The translations under genes were made by a program, and so were the position numbers. A model generated the notes under the pieces. The model made no database searches, had not been told where the DNA came from, and saw nothing but the letters and a program-made list of their open reading frames with translations. A DNA stretch of 64,000 nucleotides from Monarcha castaneiventris obscurior. Lineage: Eukaryota; Chordata; Aves; Passeriformes; Monarchidae. Below are positions 47,431 to 61,632 of this stretch, one piece after another. Every line of letters begins with the position of its first letter. The stretch's first letter is position 1. Where the stretch lies: NCBI GenBank assembly GCA_026261815.1, contig JAMPIT010000890.1:12678001-12742000 (forward strand), written 5' to 3'.

Positions 47431-50400
47431 CTGCACAGTAATTGCACACAGTAGCTAGAGACAAGTGGAATAAAAGTTCCACAATTGTGAATAGGAAAGA
47501 TGAACAAGTTGTAAATTAATCTCTTCTTCTCATGGTAACAAACAACTGAAGTATTTATGAAAAAAAAAGCAGTTTTATACCAGTTCCGTTTCTTTGCACT
47601 CTGAATAATGTCAACCTATTATGAAAGGTTTTGTACTATTCAAATAGTAAATGAGCTCCAGCTCCTTCCTGGAGTTCATTATTATATAAACTTGACTTTT
47701 ATGGGGGTCCAAAAGAAAATAAAAGGATTTTTGAGGAAGAGATGCCAAATTCAGTTGGAGATTAGTGTGCTTTATTCCCCTGCTCCTATTGCACATGACA
47801 TTGAAGGAGAAACTCCTAGATCAATCCCAAAATGTGGTTTGTTAGTGAGGTTGGACTGCTTACAGCATGTAGCATGCGAGCCATGACTGAGAGAGGAAAA
47901 AGAAAAACACAGCCCACAGAATGTGGACACAGAAACTGTTTTTTCCTTACTATAAAAGTCAATTCCATTATTGCCATGACAGCTACTATTTTTTCTTTTG
48001 TTTTCTTGAACCAAATCATCAGAAAGATCATAATACCGATGTTTAACTGCAGGCAAATTCTATTTTTTTTTTTTTTTAATTGGAAAAAGGGTTCTGTGCA
48101 ATTAGTGAACTCTCATGAATTAGGTTTGCGAAGTTGTTACACATATAAATAACTGCATATTCACTGTGAGAATGATGGCAAGAAACACTGAAAAACTGGA
48201 CCAATCAGACTGAACTGGAACTCCTAAAAATCTACGAATTAAGTGATAATTCAACTGTTATTGTTATTTATTTCTAAACATAAAATTCCAGAGCAAGGTT
48301 GGAACTCAGGTCAACGTATCCGCAGTCATACAAGATTTCTTCCAAACATATTTTTAAAAAAATATTATTTAAATAAAGAAAAACCTCAATTGCAGAATTT
48401 AATCAGGAGAAACAATTCCACAGTATAATATATATCTCATCACTAGGACTTTTCTTCCCCTACAACTAGGATTTTTTTTCCAAAAAGAAAATATTTTGGC
48501 TAGAATTTTTCGTTCCCACTTTTCCCAGATATGGGTCCCTTTTATCCAAGTCTGACTTCTTTGTCCTCCCTGGAATTTCCATGTAACAAATCCAAATCTG
48601 ATTCCAGATGCTTCATGTGGGGAAGTGGGTGCAGGAAACAGGTGGATTTTTAGTCCTAACGTGCAACAACAGGGATAAAGGTTCTGAAACTATCATGAAC
48701 TTTGTGCAAATAAGTAAAGAAAATAGAGGTATATTCACATTAAAACTTAGGAATGGCCATTTTGATCTTTTTAACAAAGGAGAAAACTGAAGAGCAATGC
48801 CCTGCAGGTGCCATGTGTGTTCTCCTAACAGCTGTCCATTTAGTCTCAGATCCAGCTCACTTGTGGAAAACTGCTGTTTCACTCAGTTCCCAAACAAACC
48901 ACAACACATCCTTTACATGATGAGAGGCACAAGAAACATTCCCATACCGCAGTTAATTTCCTTGAACACAGGCATTTCTGCTTCCTACATCTAAATTGAT
49001 CATCTCTTAGAAATGCTAAGATTACCACAGAGAAAATTGCACTTTATGTATTTTTTTTTGTGCAGTAATACATTTGCCAGCATGATATAGAATGGTTTTG
49101 CAAGAGGGCAGAATTTAACTCCGGAGTAAAGGGCCACAATACACTGCTAGGTTAAGGCCAGTGCCTGCAGAACATGAGCTTTCAGCCTGAAGTATAGTGC
49201 ATGATGGTTTTTATTCCTCTTCCCAACCTGAAGCCTACATTAAAAGGAATAACCAAAGATAAGAGGACTGTTCTTAGCAATATACAATATATTTCAAAGT
49301 AAGTTATTTCAGATACTTCCCTATATGTCCTTCTCTCAGAGCATCAACTCAGATGTTCTGCACTATGTCAAATATTATTTATGCTGAAGCAGAAGTCCAT
49401 AAAAATAAGACAACTTGAAGTACTTCATAAATAATTTTTGAATGACAAGATCCTGAATTCAATCTATTGATACACTAACACAGTACAGATGCAGTCTCAA
49501 AGAGATTAAATGTCATTTATGTCTCACATGGAATAAATTTTAAAAATTGTTACAGTCTATTAATTTAGTACTTCAGCCAATTAAAGCAGGAACCACTGTA
49601 CAAAACAAGGAGGAGGAATAGTTTCAGTAGATACAGGATATGATTTGCAGTGCCATGAAGCAGTAAAAAACTTTCTGCATTCCCAAAATTAGGACCACCA
49701 ACAGGAGAAACACATGGGATGCAAGTTAGGAACTTATAGAGGAACTGATACATTAATACATTCTCATACAGGAACTAATCAGATACACAAATAAAACAGG
49801 TAAAATTTGTGAAGATCAGACCATAGACAATACACTTATTTACCAAGAACAACAAAAACTATTTAGAAGACAATACACTAATAAATACACAACCATGGGG
49901 ATGCTCTGACTTACAACATCTGGCTGTTGTTTTTAAGAGATAAGAGTCAGTCCTGTAAATCCATCATAATACTTGAATGCAACTACTGGTAGGAGCTAAG
50001 GGATTCAGAACATGGCCCGGCATTGAAGAATAGCCTTGTAAACCTACAGAATACTTTTATCACCTTTTCCCATGTCAGCATGATGTACAGGACTGTAGTG
50101 TTATGCATAGATTTAAAACCCTTTTTAGTGTCACTCAGAGGTCCTTCCCACTGGCCCTGAGGTATTTTACCAATTCTGTCTTGAAAGGCTGTACAGAAAA
50201 CAACCTTGAAATCAACTTGTACCTCCCTTTCTACTGTTGGAGTAATTCACAAAACACTGTAACAGCATCAAAAAACCTAAAGACCACCCCAATTTTTACA
50301 ACCCTGCAACTTCCCTCCTCTCCTCAAGACCCCCTCAATGTTTGATGGCATATACAATTACAAGATCAGACAAGACCCATGAAGAATTCATAAAATGAAT

Positions 50401-52247
50401 GTAACATGTCTTTCATAGCAGTATGAAGCCATTCAGTAAAAGCAGATGTACCAACAACATAAATGCAGCTGTTTGACAAAATAAGAAAGATTTTTCTCAT
50501 TCCTGACCTGTAAGCTTTACCTGCCAATAGATAAGACTTTGTAAAGCACCAAAGGAACTAAGGGACACTGCTGATCAGTGTGGCAAGAGAGGAAGGACAG
50601 ATAGAACCTTACAAGTCATGAGCATGAACAAAACTGTAAGTGGGAAAATTAGAAAATCAGTAGACTCTTCTCAAAACTAAGATAAAGCTGTGACTAGCAC
50701 AGCATCACGGATACACATTAAAGACCCCTTAACACAACTTTTCTTCATTAATAAGATACAGGCCAATCTCAGCAAAAGTTTTTTTTGTTAATGCAACTTT
50801 GATTCAAAGCAATTGGAAAAAACACTGTGGTTTCTAGAGCTATTTAGTCTAACCAAATGTGGGCAGATCCTGCTGATAATAGAATGATTTAACTGAAATG
50901 AATTTCTATAATCAAAAATAAACTAGGCTAGAGAGCTCCAGACCAGTCTGAATGAAAGAATACTTTAAAAACATCAATTATTTGTTGCAGCATCGTTAAA
51001 TATTAATGCATCCTCTTTATACTCCTTCCAGTCAATCACTTTAAAAATGTCAAAAGATGGGGTGAGAAAGGAAACAAAGTGTAATGTCTAGCTAACTTCC
51101 CCTCTGTGTCATATCCAAACACTGAAAAGGCCGAAATAATTTACACAGATGTAAGAGGACAAAACCTGCACTTCAGAAATGCATAGTAAAATCCAGGTTT
51201 ATGCCAGACTTCAGCCCCTCTTGGTACTGCCCTGCTGGAGCAATCCTTAAAAACAGCTGCTTAACTCCATTCAGTGGCACAAAGAGAAACAGCCACCTTT
51301 CCATCACCCCACAGGAATCACAGGGGAAGTAAACAAAAGCAATGGTAGAAACCAACAGACCTCTCCTGGCACATGGGTGAAACCTCTCCTCACAGCTCAA
51401 CCTTCTGCACTGCACTGCACTGCTGCAGCTGAAAGTCCTGAAAGAAGATGGGAACACCTCTTCCCAGCTGAAACCTATCCAGCCTGACCTGCAAAGACAC
51501 CTGGCTTTTTGTCTTGTAAACATTTTAGATATTTTTTTCTGCGTTCAGACTAGGGTATTTCACCCTTTCCCCCCCACCTTCCTAACCAAAGCCTACACAC
51601 ATCCTTGGATTTCTCAAGAGAGGGAGAAGACTGAGCAGAAGGGTTGAAGCAGGTTAGTGCAGGATGGTACTCTCTCCAGTATTATCTGCTGGGAGGCATC
51701 ACACCACTGCTACACTTCAGAATCCCTGACAGCTTCTCAGACATGTTTGTAATCTGGCCAGCCTACTTCAGCTTGCTGGTTACATCACATTTGCAGGAGA
51801 CAGCATCTTCAAAGCATTCCTTGCCCTGTGAGCTATTTGGCAAAAGGAGAATGATGACAACTCTTCTTCCTCTGGCTAGTCCAAGAAACCTCTGTTTCCT
51901 TTGCTCTTTAGATGTTCTGACCAAAATAATAATGAAAAAAATGTATATTTGAATTGCTCCAATGCTCTTTTTTTTCACCTGCAATATCTGGGTAAAAGCT
52001 AAAGTCTATGAAGACATTTCAAGGCATTTTGGAATATACGTTTTCTCATATATAATATCGTCTAACTACAAGCATTGCACAGATTAGCCTGTACTTTCCT
52101 AATTTTCATGTTGGCAATGTGTGTTCCAGCAATGTTCCCAATAACAGCCAGTGCCCCTGAAATCCTTGCACATGTGGAGCAGCCAGCTTGTCCCTCCACA
52201 GTCAAGCCATAGGAAGGAAGGCAGTAGTGACATGAACTTTTTACTAC

Positions 52248-52342
52248 CTCAGCTTTCAGCAAATTCTCTGTATGTACTTCTGAGAGGCATGTGTAGATAG
52301 CAGGCATCTCAAGCCAATTCAGAGGCCATCCTTTTTCCTTAG
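52248..52342 (-). other. Exon-like segment on the minus strand
   Basis: A 95-bp segment, acceptor GAAGCATTTTTCTCAG and donor GCTGAG|GTAGTA. The open frame reads KEKGWPLNWLEMPAIYTC then LSEVHTENLLKAE after two leftover bases. It lies inside a 119-codon minus-strand ORF, so openness alone says little. Confidence 0.2.
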
Positions 52343-54034
52343 CTGAGAAAAATGCTTCAGTTCCAGTCTTCCATTTGACTTTGGCCACTGGGACATGCTG
52401 CAATTTTGTTCCACAAAGCACTCAGAAGCTGCCTGCAGCAAATAGTTGGGGATGCCCCTGGAATGGAGACTAAAGTACAACACAACAGGATTTTTATTGC
52501 ACTTTGCCTCCATCTGCTGCCTTCAGCAGTGTTGTCCTCACATAAACCACTGCCTACCTCGTCATTTTGTGCCTCACAAAATCAAAGGGGGAAACATCTC
52601 CCTGATGTAGGTCTCTGACAGTAGAAGCATCTCCAGGGCTCAGCTGATGGTCTAGAATAAAAGAAAAGATTATTAACAAGGTGTGCAGAAGTATAAAATA
52701 ATGCAAAAAGAAAGGAAGAAATGAATACTAAAGACCTTGTGCAGTAATAATGCTTAGACTAGACCATTGAAACATCACCTGCAGGGCAGTGGGGAAACTG
52801 CTCTCTTTTGTCACAGACTAAAGTTTCTTGCAGCAGCGTAACTATTCCATTTTCTACGGCCATTTACAAGCAATAAACATCTCCTTAGGTGATCTTCTGA
52901 CATAAAACTTGCATTTATTGAGTCTCCACTAATACTGAGAGGGACTTTGCCTTCTGGATCACAATGAAATTGCAAATTCCTTCAGTTTAAAATACTGTAA
53001 CAGTTAACAGAGCACATTCTTCCCCAAGTGTTATTTCTTCAAAACGATAATTTTCTTTTCCAAACACACAAATGCTTAAGCAATGCTGTCATACTGAGCA
53101 GTGAGGACAAGCTAAGCTCTTATAGATATGCAACTGCTCACTGAGAAAGGACTCATTATCTTCTTTCTATATTTCCAATGTCATCTATCATCCTTAATGG
53201 TTTCCCCACAACCATTTTTGTGCAGACATTACCATTAATAATAAGTGTCCTCCTAGCCCAGTTTACAAGAATTCAAAATTATTTAACTACAGATGATTAT
53301 TATTAATATAGGACATCACAGAGGTGCATACAATTTGAGCTGAGCTGAGCTGAGCTTTCTTTGGGCTTTCTATATTCCCAGTGACATTTTGCCTGAACCA
53401 GACAAAGAAGCATTTTATATTACTTTCTCTTCTATTTTGAGGATAAAAAATAACCAGCATTCACATACTGTTATGCTGTTGCATAGTAGACTTTTAACAG
53501 TATATTTTGCAGGATATTTTCTTCTTTTATAATTTGATGTTGCAGCCAGTTGTACAGTTTTTCTGAAATCTTGATAGTAGTCATTATAATGAAAAAGTCT
53601 TCCTTTGGGGATTTTGACTTTTTTTCGTGAGTTTAATCTAAATTGTTCAAGTCATTTATTTTACAGTCTTTGAAAATAACATAACAAATGTAAAGCTTTC
53701 TCAGCTACAGATGCCAGTGTTTTCCCAATGCAGACTCCATCTCACAATACAGTCCATGTAACATATAGACAACTTAATCATTTCTGCCTCATTCCTTCAG
53801 TGTCCACAGTTTACATCTCATACAGGATGACAGCTGTATTATTGTTTTTTTACATAATCTGCACACATCTCCACAAATACAAACACTCATTCATATAAGA
53901 TGCAACAAAGCAAATACACACACCTCAATTTATATCCGGTTTACCATATTCATTAGTCAGAATTGACACACAGCCACCATAATTCTAAAATCTAGTAAAT
54001 GCTTTGAACAAGATAAACTTAGTTCCTGGTCTAC

Positions 54035-54039
54035 CTGCT
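54035..54039. repeat. Target-site duplication, left copy
   Basis: CTGCT directly before the LTR; the right copy at 54602-54606 is CTGCC, so four of five bases agree. Confidence 0.6.
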
Positions 54040-54601
54040 TGTTATGGTCTAAGCCCAGCTGGAAATTAAGCACCATGCAGCCACTCTCTCAACCTCCCTC
54101 TCTCCCCCCCCACTTCAGTGGATTGGGAAGAAGAACCAAAGCAAAACTTGTAGGTTGAGATACGATTAGTGTCATAATTGATAATGAAGTAAAACACAGT
54201 AGTAATGGTAAATGATAATAATATTTGTAATAAAAAGGGAAAACTAGAGATGCATTGTGCAGTTGCTCACCACCCACTGACCAATGCCAGACCCCCTTCC
54301 CAGACCCAGGCTGGCTGCCCTTCCAGGTAGCTCCCCCCAGCTGATGTGCTGGGCATGATGTGGTGTGGAATATCCCACTGGTCAGTCTGTCCCAGCTCTG
54401 CTCCCTCCCAGTTTCTCTTGTGTACCTCCTCACTGGCAGAGCATGAGCCAAGGAAAGATGTCCTCGACTCCGGATAAACACGACTTAGTAAAAAACCAAA
54501 ACATCAGTGTGTTAACAACATATTCTCATTCCAAATCCAAAACACGGCACTGTAACAGCTACTGAAAGGAAAATAACTGTACCCTAGCTGAAACCAGGAC
54601 A
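54040..54601 (-). mobile_element. Solo LTR of an avian endogenous retrovirus (ERVL-like)
   Basis: A 562-bp element with TGTTATGG at one end and CCAGGACA at the other. On the minus strand it starts TGTCCTGGTTTCAGC and ends in ACA, the TG...CA form of a retroviral LTR. Internal blocks match an LTR type I know from bird genomes: ATGCTCTGCCAG, GGGATATTCCACACCA, GGTGGTGAGCAACTGCA and TCTCAACCTACAAGTTTT. Assignment to the ERVL class comes from memory and fits the 5-bp target duplication. No primer-binding site, gag, pol or env lies next to it, so it is a solo LTR left by recombination. The site where related copies carry a TATA-like box reads AGCACATCAGCTGGG here, so its promoter is probably dead. 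Confidence 0.85.
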
Positions 54602-54606
54602 CTGCC
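54602..54606. repeat. Target-site duplication, right copy
   Basis: CTGCC directly after the LTR, matching the left flank CTGCT at four of five bases. Confidence 0.6.
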
Positions 54607-57600
54607 ACAAGTCTTCAGATCAATTTTTCTTTCTTCTAATCACACTGTCATTTTCAAAGTGTTTTTTCTCTTCTGATCTAAAGAAGACTCTAACAAGCAA
54701 CACTGAAAACTGAGAATGGATTAAATATCTCCTTTTTATGATATGAATATCCATAAAACTGTCCTGTAATTTGTGAACTGCTCCATCATACATGTTTTTA
54801 ACAGTATCTAATCCTGAAAAATGTTGGAGCAAAAACAAGTAGAAATTTCCTGGTTTCTGGAACAACAGGAAAAGGAAGGTATAGCCTTAATGCTTCTCCC
54901 TGGAAAGCACAGGTATAAATCACTCCATGACACAGAAAAGGGAGGAAACTCCTTGGCTTTCTAGACATAAGACTGGTTATGAAATAGATCTAATCAGGAG
55001 AGGTTAACTGTAAAACCATAGGGGTAAAAAACCAACAGCATCATTTTCAAATGGACAGCATGAGATAGATGAGGTATTAAAAGAAAATCCATAGCTAAAC
55101 AATTCTTAACAGATTTTGTTGCTTGGAAGGCAGGTGGGTTGTTATAGAATATAAGACACCAATTATGGAATATGGATATTTTTGATGGTGTAACTGGAAC
55201 AGACCCAATTAGAAATAGTTAGCTGGATTTTTTGAATAGAAAAATCTGGAAGTATTGACACGCACTTCAAATGTCATCAATGCAATTTTAAAAAGAAGAT
55301 AACATTGTTGATAGTTATAGCTATTCACAAGTCCTAGTAGGAAATACTAGCACATTATTTTGCCTTAAACTAATCCTTCAACATATAAGCTGGAGACATG
55401 AAGGATGCAATTTCACAGTGCTGTGGTAAAAATCGTAAACATTTAGCTATTTTATTACTTGTGCTTTCTTGTGCACAAGTCCATTTTCAAGGCAGGAGAG
55501 AAAAGATATTAAGACAACTTCCATATTTAAATGGCCTCAAAATTACTGTCGATTATGATTTTAGGTCAGCTTTCCTCCTCCTGCATGCACAAAATGACAT
55601 CTTTTACCTGGCTTTGCCACCAAATACATTCTTTCTATAGGAACTACTGGAGTGTTCAGAGGATCAAAGCTACTCGTAAAAGTCTGTGTTCCCACAAATC
55701 TGATGTTTATATATTTATTTTAGGCACATGAGTTGTGACATAAAGCTGATAAAGAGGGATGATATACTCCAAATTAAATGTATTTATAGTAACGTATGTC
55801 CTTAAAGATTTGTGCGTAGTAGTTTTTAATGGGTATTGGTTGGGGGAAAGAAGTGAAAAAACATAGAAAACTATCATAAGTTACTTAAATACATTGATTT
55901 ATTCTTTCTAGTCTAGCCTCTTCTTGTATAGCCTTTCCTTACATTTAAGTAAGTTTGTGATATTGAACACAAAAGAATTTGTACATTTAAGTGCATTTGT
56001 TGCTAACTCTGCCTTTATTTTGACTTTATCTTTTTGATAGACAAAATAAATAAGTTAATCATGTCATTCCATTATTCTGAGCTAAAATATTTTGCAGCAA
56101 GTTAAATACAGTTGAAGTAGATCAAAAAGATAGCTTTCATATAAAATCCACTCTTTTATTCCTCTTTTGATAGTATATCTAAGTGCAAAAGCCTCCAGAT
56201 CCCTAAGACTTAACTGAAATTAGGCAGAATTTTAAAAAGGAGTAAAATTTGGAAGGAAATTTTCTTTTTGTAGTTGTTTGAATCTCAAGCCCAAAACCTC
56301 TAACCTGGAAAATCATAAGGAAATTGACTGGTATTTTTGACCTTAGAATTAGAAATCCTGCCCCCATCTGAAACACATAGGTTCAAGGTCTTGAAGTTCC
56401 AAAGAATACTGTCAGGGAGAGAATACTTGAAAGGCTTCTAGTAATGAAAGCGATAACCAATTATTTCACCTAACTTCCTTAAAAGTTCTATTAAAAGATG
56501 AAAAGTACTGTCTCCCAGGTAACAAAGATTGCAGTAGGTGAGACACAACATTCCACTGAGAGGCATTAAACCAAGTTCTGTGTCTTCCTTTTAAGCTTGA
56601 GGCTTCTCAAAACTCAGACTTCTCCATAAACTTCTATCTCACTTTCTGACCCTCTAAACTCCCATTCTTGGGGAGCACTGCACAGCCTTCTCCTCCTGCA
56701 ACCATCAACGAGTTTGTAACTTCACTGTCCTAAGTTACACAGTGATATTAATGTATGTATTTGGCCAGATATTCCATAGCACAGGGGGTTTTTCTGTCTT
56801 CTTCAAAAACACCAGATGTGGAATGCTGCCAGAGATGGGACATTGGATCAGCTAAACCTAATTCCCTGAGGTGAACAGGGAATTTTCTTGGGTACATCTC
56901 TAGTCTCACTTTCTGTTTCAGAAAAAAACACTGGGTACTGGTCTTCCCAAAGCCCTCACTATTTAACTGCCTGATTATAATATTGCACCAAGATGAAACC
57001 ACTTCAGGGAAACAAAAGGAAAATCATAACCAGAGAATGTTATGCAGGCCAGTCATATACAGAAGAAGATGTAGAGACTGTCAAAGTACTCACACCTCCA
57101 AAAACTGGGACTGCGTTTAGTGGGAGGAATTTCAAAACCGCTTCCTGAATAAGTTAATTTCCTTTCTGAGAGAGATTTGAGAGGAGACTGAATGTGCACA
57201 ATGCATCTAAAGGACCTTCAGAAAAAAATATTGGCTATGAATTTCACCAGGAAGGGGTCTTTTCTGAGATAATTGTTGACTACCGACACCAATTTTTTTC
57301 AAATGAGACAGTTTACAGGTTCTATGTTGGAACAAATTATCTGAGATTTTCAGGTATTCCTGAAACCCTCATTTTTTTAAAAATTGTTACCTGTATTGCA
57401 TCTTTCAAATATTCTGCTTGCATGTTACTTTATCACAGTTTGAGTTAAAGATAATAAAGATCAAGATGATAACAAACCCAACAATTTATTCTTCAGCCTG
57501 TGGTATGGCAGGTGTGAAACTGGGCGAAGTTGGACCTATTACCAAGTGTTCATCTCCCCTCCACATCATTCCAGGCTGTTCAAACGTTAGTATGCTCCAA

Positions 57601-60600
57601 CAAAATAGCATCTCTACTGCCTGATTTTAGAGTTGGCATCCCAAGAATCACATGCAGAAAAAGAATTTTCTAATGGCCTGCATTAGCCAAGAAAGGTTAT
57701 GAGCACATGGCAAGGATGTAAAGAACACTTGATCTTACAGACTCAAATGAAAATTTATATCAATTGAATTCTTGGGACCAGGACAATCACTAAGTTTGAT
57801 GCCATAAAACCATTTGCCTCCACCCAAGCTGGACTGTGAAATGCTGTAGGAAAAGTTCTTCTCCCTCACAGATCACTGAGGAATATAGTGCTCACTTGGT
57901 TTCTGTCACTACAGGAGCCTCAAATATTGCTTTTTTTTGTCTTGAATTAATCTTCAGCTTGGTCTGAAGTTCTTTATATGAAGTAGTTGGACTTGAAAAG
58001 GGATATTTGAGTGAAGTGTATCTCCTGTGATAAAACAGAGATACAGCAAATGTACTTCAAAATTTCCTTCTAAGCTGGGACTTCATGAAATCCAACCTGC
58101 TCACTATGAATCCATGAGGCTACACCAAGCAATGTCTCCTCATTCTCATCTTTCCAGGCTCCTGCCAGCTTGTGATCCTACCTCCATTCACACATAGCAG
58201 GTACCCAGTATCCTTGTTGGATACTCTTGAGATGACAGAGCACCACATAAAGAGCTTGAGGTGTTATTGCTGCAGGTAGCAAGAAGTCATGGCCACCAAT
58301 TGTTTGGAAATAAGAATGGTCTCATTTGGGAATGCAGCCTATGTGACAGCACTTGCCATGAAGACATCTAATTTTTCAACTTGTCTTGAAACATTGTACA
58401 TAACACTGCAGAGTTAAAAAAAGAAGCTGTCCTGATGAAACACTGCTAAGTTAAAAAAACCGCAACAAACTAATAGACTTGCTTTCCAGAATATTTGACA
58501 ATGGAACAATTTCTGTGGAATTGATTTCTTAGATAGGGTGGATGCTTTCCATTTCCTCAAAAACCCTAATGGTTTAATGGTTTAAGCATTATTCATTCCT
58601 TTCTGGATTGGGCTGGTAACAGCCTAATAATGTGATATCTATTAAGATTCTCAAAAAAAAAAAGTCCTGGATTGTTCATTGTTTGAACTCTTAATTATGA
58701 ATTCATTTGGGCTGAATAATATCCATGAAGATTTTGATGTGGAAAATCCCATTAATAAAGAACAACATCTGAGACCTAGAAATATGCAGAGAGCTTTTTT
58801 TGCAATCCCCAGAGTATGAAAAGCCTTGAATGCTTACCAAAGAGGGTGATGCACGTCTATTCTGTCTCCTAAAAACACTTCCTCTTTCAGATTTACAGTC
58901 ACTAAGAACACAGAGCAATTTTGATCAAAAGAAGCAGCAGCAGCTGTAAGAGAAAAGTGTTCATTTCTGATTGCCTCATCTGGACTAGAAAGGGGTAGTA
59001 GAACAATTTTATTACACCAGATGCAGTGGAGGGCTTTATTTCATTTAATCTGGAGAACAGAGGAATTTGTCACATAGAGAAAATGAAAATAATCTTGTTC
59101 TTCTTGCCACCACCCAGGCATGATGGTTATTGGCTGAATTCACAGAAGAAGCTGGAGTTTATGATGATTATTTACTAACTTTCTCCTGCATGACTGTCCT
59201 AAGAGAGCTGGTATTTTTCTACACTCCAGAGACATCTCCTGTTGAAAAGCTATTTTTGTTTGGTATTTGCTGGAGACCATTTTGGGAATGTGAGCTTCTG
59301 GGATTTGTGGTAGGCTCAAAGTTTCAACTGTACACCATAGAATACTATTTTTTCCTTAGGACAGACTTTAAGTTGGAATTTATTAACACTTAGAACCTTC
59401 TGTATGCTGAAGCCTTGCTTGACTGACCATATGCACTGATAGCAAACAACAGGCACAGATTTTGGAGTCTGGGTGTTTTTTTTATTCTGTAATCTTTCAG
59501 TAATAGAATGTGTACAATGCCATTTATTTGGTTGAGTTTTGTTTTGAAGGTTGTATATTCTGTAATTATATTTACACCATGAATTCAATATTATGGCTCT
59601 GGGTGAAGTGCTTTTTGAGACAGAACTTTGATAAAACTTTTGACATGTTAATATATTACATCCTCTCAGGACAAAGGGTAATATCTATACAGAATGGAAA
59701 GCAGGGGAGAATCAAGCCTGGTACTCACCAATGAAGGAAGGCCAGGAAAAGGTAATAAACCCATTTTCAAAAATAAAGAAAAAGAAAAGCAAAAGTTTTT
59801 AATTCCTTTTCCTCTACAAGGAGAATGATAAGCTATAATTTGTTTTCAACGGACTGGCAAGGTCATTGACATGTATTTGCCAGCCATGCAGCCAGGAACT
59901 TGGGGTTCAGATCACATCCCTTCAGGTGGAGTGTACAATGTCTTGATCCCAGGCTGTGTCCATCCCAAGTCATAAGAGAGGACACGGGGGGTAAGTATGG
60001 CACAATTAGACACAAAAAGGCAGTTGTGTGTCTCCAGTCTAAAAGTACACAGACCAGAAGTACCAGACAAGTCAAACCTTGCTAACATGGTTGACCATAT
60101 ACCAGATATCTGATACCTTTCTGGAAAAAAATCAGACTTTATTATGATGAGTGTGTAATAGCCATAAATGTTTCTCAGGAAGTAATTACACAACACTAAG
60201 TGAAATGAAGAAATATTTTTTCAGACAGGTTTTCTAGAAGTCAGACTCTTGACTGAATTGAGTTCTGTCACCCATCTGTAGAAGCTCTCTTACTACTCAG
60301 TGTGTTTCTACTGTGCATTTCTCCTGTTTTCTGGTGATTTGACTTTAGGACTAGAAACTTGTGATGGAAATGACCAGTAAACCAGAGGTAAAAATCTCTT
60401 TGAGGTACAAAAAAATTAAACCCTTCCACAAAACATGGTTAAACATAATTCTTTCTAACACTATTTTATATCTCGAGTTGCAAGAATAATCCAGCAATGC
60501 ACTATTATTTTAGAGCTGGAATCCTCTTTGTTTTTACAGCTAATGTCATAGGAGTCACTTCATTTTTGATATCTTTACAGCCCTTACAGTCTGCCCAGTT

Positions 60601-61296
60601 TCCTTATTTGCCAAGTCCACAGAGGTGAAGCATGACTACAGGGGCTTCGTAAATATTCAGGACAGCTCCAGGGTGGACATTTGATGGACAATCCTGTCAG
60701 TGCTTTTGTCACTGACTCTGTTTGCAAGTTATCTTTTTAAACCCAGAGAGACATATCTTCTCTCTTTGCCCTTTTCCACAGAGATGTCTAATTTCATTCC
60801 ATTAGGGCTTCTCTATTAGCATTTGCTTCTTCCCACCAGTTATTACCGAACATCTTTATTAAAAAGATGAGAGTGGATTATCAAGCACTGGGCAGCAGAG
60901 ACTGCTTTTGTTTCAAAGAACTGAAAACAGCTACCAAGAAAATGCTTGTGAAATATGCATTCATAGTGCACAGTGTCCTGTGCTTGAGGATTTGCATCTA
61001 CTTTCTCCATTAACTGCATAGAGAGCCAAAGCCTATCAGGTCTGCATTATTAATGCTGCAAATCATGCATTAAGGCCCTACATATCTGAGCTGCCTAACT
61101 CTGTTTTAGTCACTAGAGCAGGCTGCTAAAATCCTTGTGTTCTGATAAACAAGGTAAAATGAAGTCATGCTGTTGCTAGATTGAACAGAAAAGTTAGCAG
61201 CATGTTCCTGCAAGCCTTTTCTGCTTGGCACGAGAGAACTGATCACCTTTCCTGAAAACAAACAAACAAACAAATGAACCAAAGATAAAGAGCATT

Positions 61297-61315
61297 AAAA
61301 AAAAAAAAAAAAAAA
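61297..61315. repeat. poly-A run
   Basis: Nineteen consecutive A residues. An (AAAC)n tract lies 20 bp before it. Together they could be the tail of an unrecognised retroposed sequence, but no body was identified. Confidence 0.9.
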
Positions 61316-61632
61316 GCATACTGTAATTCAGTAATACCACTGGGTTTTGTGTAAAAAGCAACAACTACCACTGATCATCCATAACTTAGTTATTTCCTTG
61401 TGCAGATTTCCATCACATCCATGTAAATTTATTTTTGTTATAATTTAATGTATTTGTTAGGTATGCAGCTCCCTGTAATGGAAAGGGCTTCCTGCTAAGA
61501 ATAGGACGTTAAGAATAATCACATCCTTTCCTGGATCCTAGACATTCCAAGTAAATAACAATCCTTATACCCAATCTAACTTCACTGATGCCAAAACTTC
61601 CTTTCTTCTTATTATTTATTCTCCATCTCTCC

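Larger units (their letters stand above)
44656..54039. other. AT-rich DNA with two weak exon-like segments
   Basis: Mostly unrecognised AT-rich sequence with a T15 run at 48063-48077 and, at 53337-53356, four copies of GAGCT. Two minus-strand exon-like segments (47376-47430 and 52248-52342) are listed separately. A very strong acceptor (TTCTTTTTCCTCTCTCAG, minus, near 47888) has no adequate donor in a coding frame. Confidence 0.35.
54602..61632. other. AT-rich DNA, no gene supported
   Basis: About 7 kb without a recognised gene or interspersed repeat. It contains an (AAAC)n tract at about 61256-61274 and an A19 run at 61297-61315. ORFs here are short and lack convincing splice sites. Confidence 0.45.

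Noticed and set aside
51173..51523. Minus-strand 116-codon ORF
   Set aside because: No recognisable domain, no consistent splice boundaries, and it spans short CAGTG repeats; probably chance.
53337..53356. Four GAGCT repeats resembling immunoglobulin switch-region units
   Set aside because: Only 20 bp and no immunoglobulin sequence nearby; an ordinary short tandem repeat.
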